Below the pieces are notes generated by a model that ran no database searches, was not told where the DNA came from, and worked only from the letters and a program-made list of their open reading frames with translations. 64,000 nt of DNA from Gigantopelta aegis (taxonomy: Eukaryota; Mollusca; Gastropoda; Neomphalida; Peltospiridae): positions 51,505,663 through 51,569,662 of the forward strand of contig NC_054706.1 of assembly GCF_016097555.1 (NCBI RefSeq), read 5' to 3'. Both the position numbers and the translations under genes were made by a program. Below, in pieces: positions 12,801 to 24,800 of the stretch (positions are counted from its first letter, which is position 1; every line of letters starts with the position of its first letter).

Positions 12801-15800
12801 GAAAGAAATCCAGCCAGAGCAGGATTTCCGCGAGCAGACGTAGCATCATACACAATGCCCACAGGTCCTAGTTCAACGTCGTCTAACACAGACTGAAATC
12901 CAAACGTTCTCCAGTTTGGGCCATTGTTCATCCAAAATGCCTCGTCAAACGTAATCGCGAACTTGACAAGAAATGCAATGGGCACCGACCGTAAAAGATT
13001 CAGCTTTGTGGATGGGAGAGGTGGAGTATATTTAATTGCCGCTACAAATAAGAAAAACGAAACATTATTATGCTTTTTTCTTTTATTTGTAAGATTAGTT
13101 ATCTCGATTCACTTTATTTAGTCAGCTACTCAGTGTATGTTCCAGTAATAATCACCATTTACCATCCAGTGATAATCACCATTTACCATCCAGTGATAAT
13201 CACCATTTACCATCCAGTGATAATCACCAATTACCATCCAGTAATAATCCCCATTTACCATCTGGAACATTTAAAAAAAATATCTAACAATGTAGCTAAA
13301 CACAACTACAACCAATTTTTTTTTTTTTTAGCGAGGAACATGATATGCTCGTCAAAAGTTGGTTGCAGTGTCCTAGTTATGGTACACAACACCATCCCAA
13401 GTTGTACTTGCATGCATGATTTGATTATCCTATTTGAACTGATAAGAAAAATATGCTCCGGAAATGAAAAGTTTTCAGACGAATATACAAAAAGACAGGA
13501 CTACAAAGAGTACTAAAACCGAACTTCCTGAGCCATTTGAAACCAAAATGACTCTTGAAAACAGGTTATGGTGAATTTTTAAAGACATCTAAAATGAAAT
13601 TAATTTTTTTTTAAATAAAAAATGAAACATTATTTTTAGAGATGAACAAATATATACAATTTTATGTTATAGCTTCAACTTACCAGCATGGTGAGGTGGT
13701 ATAGCCATTACAACTCTCTGACACTGGACCTGTAGTCTGTTATCTGTGATCACCGTCACAGTACTGCCAGTCTACAACAAACAAGTATAACACAGTGCAA
13801 GACCTCTTTCCAATGACACATCAGTCCCACTCTAATTAAAAGATGAAGGAAGGAAATGTTTTATTTAACGACACACTCAACACATTTTATTTACGGTTAT
13901 ATGTTGTCGGACATATGGGTAAGGACCACACAGATATTGAGAAGAAACCTGCCGTCAAAACTTGATGGGCTACTCTTTTCGATTAGCAGCAAGGGATCGT
14001 TTATATGCACCATCCCACAGACAGGATAGTACATACCACAGCCTTTGTTACACCAGTTGTGGAGCACTGGCTGAATCGGTCCACCGATGGGGATCGATCC
14101 TAGACAGACCGTGCATCAAGCGGACGCTTTACCACTGGGCTACATCCTGCCCAAATTAAGAGATGAGTTTTGAGACATCTCCATCACCAACTGAGGAATT
14201 GTCATTGAACTCTCCGCGGTAATATCAGTACTGGTTGTACCGAGGGTAAAATGACACTGATGGATGGCTCAGTATGATTTCAATAGGTATCAACTCTGGC
14301 AGTCATGTTGGTCATAATACTGAATTCAATGCAGTATATCAAACAAATATTTTTCAACTTTCATGAAAATTAAAACAGAAGTATGGTCAGAATTGGATAA
14401 TTCAACTCTCTGCTGAACTATGTGTAGTGAACACAAACAAGACAATTTTCCGTTAGAGCACGTGAATTCAACATTAACAATGCCAGAAGTAACTACTGAA
14501 CACTCCCCGAAGTGGTCACACTAAGCCCACAGCTCAAAGCTAATGGGGAATGGCAGGTGTGTGGTACAGATAGCCACCAGAGACAAGCACCTGTCGCAGT
14601 TGGAAACAAGGACTGGGATGTGGAGGTGGATAGTGAAAGAAATTGAAAGATAGGATTTGCCAGATCGGGAAGAAATGAGATGGAATTCAAAGGAGAGAAA
14701 GGAAAGGAGGCAGTGGAATAAAAAAAGAAAGAAAAAAACAGAAAGACAATATTCACAAGTACTGGCCTGTGCTAAAACAGCAACCAAATCATAATAAGGT
14801 CATAGAAGAACCACCAGTGTAAATTTAGTCAACACGGCTGTGTAAATAGTGAACAGACAATTGGAAAATTTATGTGAAAGGTTATATTAAATTTGTATTT
14901 TGTAATATGTAACATAATAATAAATGTTTGTATTTGATTCAATACAAGGTGTAAGTCCTATTTTATCTTATGAATTTAAAAAAAATATAAAAGCATATTT
15001 TCATAGCACAGAATTCTCTTAAATCTTAACTTTTGTTTTTAACACATGGTCCAATGCTCCTTTCATACTGGGGTCCAAGGTTTAACAGGTCTGACTGAAT
15101 TACTGTTTGCTTGAAATTTTTGTTTATGGTAAAGAAAATGAGAGAATCACATATACCCGCCTACACATGGGAAAGGCAAGGGGAGACTATCATATATACC
15201 AGCCTACACATGGTAAAGGCAAGGGGAGACTATCATATATACCAGCCTACACATGGGAAAGACAAGGGGAGACAATCATATATAACTGCCTACACATGGG
15301 AAAGGCAAGGGGAGACTATCATATATACCAGCCTACACATGGGAAAGGCAAGGGAAGACAATCATATATACCAGCCTACACATGTGAAAGGCAAGGGGAG
15401 ACAATCATATATACCCACCTGAACTATGTGTGTGACTGGCTGGTTCATTCTGACATTCCTCTTTCCTATTTTATTCATTAGATGAGTTGCTAGCTGCTGT
15501 ACACCTCCCTTAAGGAAAAACAAAACAACAACAACAATAATTAAAACAATGATAAAATCATATGAAAAGATTCGCTTATATATTTTAATAGCCTAAAGAT
15601 AATTTAAAGAATTTTAGAGATTGCCCAAAAACCTTTGTTTGCCCTGATTTTGTTGGAGCCCCCCCACCCCTGCACGACCCAAACAAAAAAATATAAACCC
15701 CAAAACACCCAACAAAAACAATAGCTGTAGTGTGTGTACTACATAACTGAATGTTTCACTAATGTGGAAATGTTATCTATTTTGTTACATTTTTTATCGA

Positions 15801-18800
15801 GCCTAAAATGTACTCCCTTGTGGCATGATGTGTGCATGACATGATAGAGAAGGTATTAATATTAATATATGGAGTGCATTTTATATCATAAGCAGATATT
15901 AATAAAAATTGAACAAATAGGATTTAATTTTCTTTTATTTAAATTTTTAAAAAAAGGATGAAAAAGTAGAAAATAAATTATTGCTTAGAAAAGTAACTCG
16001 AGATAAAGGTTTATGAGAAGATCAGATTATAGAAAACACAGAAATCTTTATCAGTGGTCCAGACTGGGTTTTGCCGGTCAACATCACCGTGTGCTGGGAG
16101 ACCGGCAATTATTTTGCGATTATACTTTATGATCAAATTTTATCCGGCAAGTTTCAATTCACCCCGGAATAATCTATACCCAGCCGAACCGAATGTCTGC
16201 CAGGAATTTCAGCCAATTTTGACTGTTTATTCTGTATTCTTTTAAGTTGAGAATTTGGCAATAAATGTTTACAAGCTCAGTGTACCTTTACGCGACACTC
16301 TCGACCGGTGTATTCTGCTGGTTGAAAGAAAATGTTCAGACCCCCTGCAGAGTTGATGTACTTGAGGAAGTACAGCAGGGTCATTTCCGACGGCGACAGA
16401 CCAAACATACAGCGACACGCAGCATCCACAAGATCTTTACCATCTGTAACGGAAGGCAAAGAAAGGAATGTTCATATAATGACACCCAGCACATTGTTTT
16501 CAGATTTCCAACTACAGGTAACTTGACATTCCATCTGGAGAGATAGAATAATAATTAAAAAAATTGTTATGTATGATGTTCACCTCCATTTTTAACCTGT
16601 ATTTTGAAAGAAAAAGTATGTAAAATATGGTACTGATGATTGGTTCTTTTCGTTTAATGATACCACTAGAGCACAATCATTTGTCCCCACAGAAAGAAAT
16701 GTTTGGGTATGGTGCTATGAAACTGAATATTACAACCGCACTCAATAGGAGGTATGGGCAGCCTCCCACAGAAAGAAATGTTTGGGTATGGTGCGATGAA
16801 ACTGAATATTTAAAATGACTGTGCTCAATGCAACCGCACTCAATAGGAGGTATGGGCAGCCTCCCACAGAAAGAAATGTTTGGGTATGGTGCGATGAAAT
16901 TGAATATTTACAATGACTGTGCTCAATGCAACCACACTCAATAGGAGGTATGGGCAGCCTCCCACAGAAAGAAATGTTTGGGTATGGTGCGATGAAACTG
17001 AATATTTAAAATGACTGTGCTCAATGCAACCGCACTCAATAGGAGGTATGGGCAGCCTCCCACAGAAAGAAATGTTTGGGTATGGTGCGATGAAATTGAA
17101 TATTTACAATGACTGTGCTCAATACAAACGCACTCAATAGGAGGTATGGGCAGCCTCCCACAGAAAGAAATGTTTGGGTATGGTGCTATGAAACTGAATA
17201 TTTAAAACGACTGTGCTCAATACAACCGCACTCAATAGGAGGTATGGGCAGCCTTCCACAGAAAGAAATGTTTGGGTATGGTGCTATGAAATTGAATATT
17301 TACAATGACTGTGCTCAATACAACCGCACTCAATAGGAGGTATGGGCAGCCTCCCACAGAAAGAAATGTTTGGGTATGGTGCTATGAAACTGAATATTTA
17401 CAATGACTGTGCTCAATGCAACCGCACTCAATAGGAGGTATGGGCAGCCTCCCACAGAAAGAAATGTTTGGGTATGGTGCTATGAAATTGAATATTTACA
17501 ATGACTGTGCTCAATACAACCGCACTTAATAGGAGGTATGGGCAGCCTCCCACAGAAAGAAAATTGGTTAGGTTTAGGGTTAGGGTTAAGAAAATCATAC
17601 ATTTGCCAATTCTGACAGTTTTAGAGAAGAAACCCATAAGTAGAAATGAATCTTTTATATGCACCATCCCATAAAGAGGACAGCACATACCATGGCCTAC
17701 CAGTTGTGAAGCACTAGCTGGTACAACAAATTGCCCAAAAGGCTCACTGACAGGGATTTACCACTGGGCTACATCATGCCCAAAGCAACTTTTGTTTTAC
17801 TTAATATTAATTTAGAAGTGCCGCAGAATAAATATGATTTTCTACTTGTGTTTTTTATTTTGTAAAATATCAACTTCGACTAGTTAATTGATAATACAGA
17901 CAGCTATTTTTTTCCATATTAAAAAATTCTCATGACAAAGCTTTATATTAACAATACCAAAACACATCGGTCATTAAATATCTGATGAGCATTCAAGGTT
18001 TAGGCCCATAAAACATTAGCAATTTGGCAAATTTGCTAAGAAAATATGTCGCATAATTTAAGTTTCATTTAGCCAAAGCAAAAATGGAGATAGATCCATG
18101 AACTACAAACTATTTATTACTTAGCTTTTTGGTGAATTAATAATAAAAAATATTTGCTAAATTAACTTTAATTCATATTTCGCGTTTGACAAGCGACAGC
18201 TTAAATCCTGAGCTTTAATCATACCTACAGTCCAAAGGTTCTCGTCCCGGTACTTCTCAAAAGTTATGCCGTCCCACTTGAGCGCTTCCACTGAGCCTGA
18301 AATATCAATTCCAACAAGTGTCTTCTTGAACTTTTCCAGCTGTAAATACAATATAAGAAAACAGTTACTGAATATATAATTGTCAGTCATAAACAGTGTT
18401 AGGGGTCATCGTTCTTATTTTATGCTACGTTAGGCCCAAAACACATCAGAGCCGTTTCTGTATGGTATGGTACTACTCAAAAAAGAAATGCAATGAATCA
18501 AATTTGAAAACACCCCCCACATCTCTGTTGGTGTGAACTACAGATTTGGCTACAGACAACAAAATAAGTGCTATATTTTGATAGTCCTCATTGAACCAAT
18601 GGGAGAGATTTACAATACAAGTAATACTGAAAGAAAATGGCATACTTTAAAAAATATATAGTCAAACCTGGTCTAACGGTCACCTGTCTATAACGACCAC
18701 TATAAATCCCCCAATGCATTTCCTTCCTTATTTGACCTGTACATAACGGTCACCTGTCCATAACGGCCAGCGGTCACTATTTTTCACCCAAAATCACAGG

Positions 18801-21800
18801 TTGAACCTGCTGTAACGATCACAAGAAGACATTTTTTGGTTTATTTTTTCTCCCTGGTTATGTCTTTACTTTTTCAATCATCTTAAAAAGTATAAATTAA
18901 ATGTGTTTATATGGCCATGTCTGTAGCTTTGGGTTTATTTCCCGTCAAAGTAAAGTTCCATGGTGATTCGCCGGTTGTAATTGAAAAACAAACAGGCACT
19001 CAATAACGTCCGTCACTGGTGGTGTAATTCAATTGGTTCTCAGCGTCCTCACAGAACAGTAGACGACCTCCCACTGGCTGTATGTATGGTCACTATTGAG
19101 GTGTGATGTCAGGTGTCTGATGGTTTCTAGCCAAACATGATTGGTAATTAACATGAATTGCTGAAGTTGGCAGTCATTAAAGATACCCCATGTTAGGATT
19201 ATTTAATGACTCATGATCTTATTCAGCTGTAATCAATGGTCATGTTCCACTGAACAATTAGCCGTGACATGAAACAAACGAGTTAAACATGCCACATGGG
19301 TAATAACCTTCAATTAAACTAAATATCTTCTGCAAGTCAATGTCAGCGTTTTAATATATGGGTTCTAAATTTTTTGAACCTGTATATAAGGGTCACCTGT
19401 CTATAACGGCCACTTTTGTCAGGTTCCTTTGGTGGACGTTATATACAGGTTTGACTGTATATGTATTTTTCAAGGGACTTTCCCTACATATGAATGCCAT
19501 TTCCAAACCTTTTTTCCAGGTGAAAACCAGGGGGTAAAACCTGGGTCCCCAAACATTCTTGCACCATTCTGATACTCAATTTGCAAAAATTAAATCATGT
19601 CAGGGCTTTAGATTGCATCAACCTCAAGGCGATAAATGCTGTGTTTAAATGGACATTACGTCCACAATAATTAAGCCCAAATTAGTTTGATAATTTCAAA
19701 ACATTTCACCTCAAAACCAGTGCAATGCTCAGCTGTAATTGGATTAAAATATCTTAAAACGCATTTCTGAATATCTAACTCTTTTTACAAGCCATCAATA
19801 ACATTAATACTGCACTAAAATGAACTCCTGTAGACAAAAAGAACCTATTGTGCCAGGGCTTCTAGATTATGGTAGCCCCGCTCCCGTGGCTAGTGATATT
19901 CAATGTTGGGCTAGTAAATAACTACTATTGCCATGTCAGACAGAGCTTCTAGATTATGGTAGCCCCACTCCCGTGGCTAGTGATATTCAATGTTGGGCTA
20001 GTAAATAACTACTATTGCCATGCCAGACAGGGCTTCTAGATCAGGGTAGCCCCACTCCCATGGCTAGTGATATTCAATGTTGGGCTAGTAAATAACTACT
20101 ATTGCCATGCCTGACAGAGCTTCTAGATTATGGTAGCCCCACTCCCATGGCTAGTGATATTCAATGTTGGGCTAGTAAATAACTACTATTGCCATGCCTG
20201 ACAGAGCTTCTAGATTATGGTAGCCCCGCTCCCATGGCTAGTGATATTCAATGTTGGGCTAGTAAATAACTACTATTGCCATGCCAGACAGGGCTTCTAG
20301 ATCAGGGTAGCCCCACTCCCATGGCTAGTGATATTCAACGTTGGGCTAGTAAATAACTACTATTGCCATGCCTGACAGAGCTTCTAGATTATGGTAGCCC
20401 CACTCCCGTGGCTAGTGATATTCAATGTTGGGCTAGTAAATAACTACTATTGCCATGCCTGACAGAGCTTCTAGATTATGGTAGCCCCACTCCCGTGGCT
20501 AGTGATATTCAATGTTGGGCTAGTAAATAACTACTATTGCCATGCCAGACAGGGCTTCTACATTATGGTAGCCCCACTCCCGTGGCTAGTGATATTCAAT
20601 GTTGGGCTAGTAAATAACTACTATTGCCATGCCTGACAGAGCTTCTAGATTATGGTAGCCCCACTCCCGTGGCTAGTGATATTCAATGTTGGGCTAGTAA
20701 ATAACTACTATTGCCATGCCAGACAGGGCTTCTAGATTATGGTAGCCCCACTCCCGTGGCTAGTGATATTCAATGTTGGGCTAGTAAATAACTACTATTG
20801 CCATGCCAGACAGAGCTTCTAGATTATGGTATCCCCACTCCCATGGCTAGTGATATTCAATGTTGGGCTAGTAAATAACTACTATTGCCATGCCAGACAG
20901 AGCTTCTAGATTATGGTATCCCCACTCCCGTGGCTAGTGATATTCAATGTTGGGCTAGTAAATAACTACTATTGCCATGCCAGACAGGGCTTCTAGATTA
21001 TGGTAGCCCCACTCCCGTGGCTAGTGATATTCAATGTTGGGCTAGTAAATAACTACTATTGCCATGCCAGACAGAGCTTCTAGATTATGGTATCCCCACT
21101 CCCGTGGCTAGTGATATTCAATGTTGGGCTAGTAAATAACTACTATTGCCATGCCAGACAGAGCTTCTAGATTATGGTATCCCCACTCCCATGGCTAGTG
21201 ATATTCAATGTTGGGCTAGCCGTGCCAAATTCTAACTACTATTGCCGTGCCAGACAGACAGGCTTCTAGATTATGGTAGCCCCACTCCCATGGCTAGTGA
21301 TATTCAACGTTGGGCTAGTAAATAACTACTATTGCCATGCCAGACAGGGCTTCTAGATTATGGTAGCCCCTACTCCCATGGCTTCTAGATGATATTCAAT
21401 ATTCAATGTTGGGCTAGTAAATAACTACTATTGCCATGCCAGACAGGGCTTCTAGATTATGGTAGCCCCACTCCCATGGCTAGTGATATTCAATGTTGGG
21501 CTAGTAAATAACTACTATTGCCATGCCTGACAGAGCTTCTAGATTATGGTAGCCCCACTCCCATGGCTAGTGATATTCAATGTTGGGCTAGTAAATAACT
21601 ACTATTGCCATGCCAGACAGGGCTTCTAGATTATGGTAGCCCCACTCCCATGGCTAGTGATATTCAATGTTGGGCTAGTAAATAACTACTATTGTCATGC
21701 CAGACAGGGCTTCTAGATTATGGTAGCCCCACTCCCATGGCTAGTGATATTCAATGTTGGGCTAGCAAATAACTACTATTGTCATGCCAGACAGGGCTTC

Positions 21801-24800
21801 TAGATTATGGTATCCCCACTCCCATGGCTAGTGATATTCAACGTTGGGCTAGCAAATAACTACTATTGCCATGCCAGACAGGGCTTCTAGATTATGGTAG
21901 CCCCACTCCCATGGCTAGTGATATTCAATGTTGGGCTAGTAAATAACTACTATTGCCATGCCAGACAGGGATTCTAGATTATGGTAGCCCCACTCCCATG
22001 GCTAGTGATATTCAACGTTGGGCTAGTAAATAACTACTATTGCCATGCCAGACAGGGCTTCTAGATTATGGTAGCCCCACTCCCATGGCTAGTGATATTC
22101 AACGTTGGGCAAGTAAATAACTACTATTGCCATGCCAGACAGGGCTTCTAGATTATGGTAGCCCCACTCCCATGGCTAGTGATATTCAACGTTGGGCTAG
22201 TAAATAACTACTATTGTCATGCCAGACAGAGCTTCTAGATTATGGTAGCCCCACTCCCATGGCTAGTGATATTCAATGTTGGGCTAGTAAATAACTACTA
22301 TTGCCATGCCAGACAGAGCTTCTAGATTATGGTAGCCCCACTCCCATGGCTAGTGATATTCAATGTTGGGCTAGTAAATAACTACTATTGCCATGCCAGA
22401 CAGAGCTTCTAGATTATGGTAGCCCCACTCCCATGGCTAGTGATATTCAATGTTGGGCTAGTAAATAACTACTATTGCCATGCCAGACAGGGCTTCTAGA
22501 TTATGGTATCCCCACTCCCATGGCTAGTGATATTCAACGTTGGGCTAGTAAATAACTACTATTGCCATGCCAGACAGGGCTTCTAGATTATGGTAGCCCC
22601 ACTCCCATGGCTAGTGATATTCAACGTTGGGCTAGTAAATAACTACTATTGCCATGCCAGACAGGGCTTCTAGATTATGGTAGCCCCACTCCCATGGCTA
22701 GTGATATTCAACGTTGGGCTAGTAAATAACTACTATTGCCATGCCAGACAGGGCTTCTAGATTATGGTAGCCCCACTCCCATGGCTAGTGATATTCAACG
22801 TTGGGCTAGTAAATAACTACTATTGCCATGCCAGACAGGGCTTCTAGATTATGGTAGCCCCACTCCCATGGCTAGTGATATTCAACGTTGGGCTAGTAAA
22901 TAACTACTATTGCCATGCCAGACAGGGCTTCTAGATTATGGTAGCCCCACTCCCATGGCTAGTGATATTCAACGTTGGGCTAGTAAATAACTACTATTGC
23001 CATGCCAGACAGGGCTTCTAGATTATGGTAGCCCCACTCCCATGGCTAGTGATATTCAACGTTGGGCTAGTAAATAACTACTATTGCCATGCCAGACAGG
23101 GCTTCTAGATTATGGTAGCCCCACTCCCATGGCTAGTGATATTCAACGTTGGGCTAGTAAATAACTACTATTGCCATGCCAGACAGGGCTTCTAGATTAT
23201 GGTAGCCCCACTCCCATGGCTAGTGATATTCAACGTTGGGCTAGTAAATAACTACTATTGCCATGCCAGACAGGGCTTCTAGATTATGGTAGCCCCACTC
23301 CCATGGCTAGTGATATTCAACGTTGGGCTAGTAAATAACTACTATTGCCATGCCAGACAGGGCTTCTAGATTATGGTAGCCCCACTCCCATGGCTAGTGA
23401 TATTCAACGTTGGGCTAGTAAATAACTACTATTGCCATGCCAGACAGGGCTTCTAGATTATGGTAGCCCCACTCCCATGGCTAGTGATATTCAACGTTGG
23501 GCTAGTAAATAACTACTATTGCCATGCCAGACAGGGCTTCTAGATTATGGTAGCCCCACTCCCATGGCTAGTGATATTCAACGTTGGGCTAGTAAATAAC
23601 TACTATTGCCATGCCAGACAGGGCTTCTAGATTATGGTAGCCCCACTCCCATGGCTAGTGATATTCAACGTTGGGCTAGTAAATAACTACTATTGCCATG
23701 CCAGACAGGGCTTCTAGATTATGGTAGCCCCACTCCCATGGCTAGTGATATTCAATGTTGGGCTAGTAAATAACTACTATTGCCATGCCAGACAGGGCTT
23801 CTAGATTATGGTAGCCCCACTCCCATGGCTAGTGATATTCAATGTTGGGCTAGTAAATAACTACTATTGCCATGCCAGACAGGGCTTCTAGATTATGGTA
23901 GCCCCACTCCCATGGCTAGTGATATTCAATGTTGGGCTAGTAAATAACTACTATTGCCATACCAGACAGGGCTTCTAGATTATGGTAGCCCCACTCCCAT
24001 GGCTAGTGATATTCAATGTTGGGCTAGTAAATAACTACTATTGCCATGCCAGACAGGGCTTCTAGATTATGGTAGCCCCACTCCCATGGCTAGTGATATT
24101 CAATGTTGGGCTAGTAAATAACTACTATTGCCATGCCAGACAGAGCTTCTAGATTATGGTAGCCCCACTCCCATGGCTAGTGATATTCAATGTTGGGCTA
24201 GCAAATAACTACTATTGTCATGCCAGACAGAGCTTCTAGATTATGGTAGCCCCACTCCCATGGCTAGTGATATTCAATGTTGGGCTAGCAAATAACTACT
24301 ATTGTCATGCCCGACGGCTAGTGAAAACAAAAGAAGTCAAATGTTGCAGTTAAGTCTATTTTGTAAATATGATTATCCTGTCCCCACCCCAACCCCCAAT
24401 GTTAGTGTTTATAAGCTTTGTTTCCCCTTTAGGTGACATATCTGATTATTACTATTATTTAGTAAAATTGTATTAACTTAAAGTAAAGTAGGGCTAGTGA
24501 ATTTTTAATCATGGTTAGCAGCGCCCTCAATAGTTTAAGAAGTAGCAGGCTACAACAGTGATGATAGCAGGGGGCAAAGCGGGGGGGGTCTAGGGTGCCC
24601 TCCCTGAGAAACATTTGAAAAATCGAAGAAATTAAAGAAGAGAAAGCACTTTTTTTTTACCATCAACGAAAAGTAGGCGGCGGCAACAGCTGTTTCAGGC
24701 GGCGATTTGCCGCCGGAGACCGGGTACTTTTGAGGGCTCTGGGTTAGTACATTTTTAAAATAACTGATCCCATGGCTAGTGGATTTTACAAAAACTCTAG

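Noticed and set aside
15107-15481. Repeat-peptide open frames over the 43-bp array
   Set aside because: Period 43 rotates through all frames. The array lies in an intron of the minus MAO gene and shows no coding features.
17570-17590. TTAGGGTTAGGG, telomere-like
   Set aside because: Only about two and a half units, and the same stretch occurs in the MITE at 33742-33980. It is transposon sequence.
19858-24315. CRISPR-like array
   Set aside because: Head-to-tail tandem units without unique spacers, in eukaryotic intron sequence.
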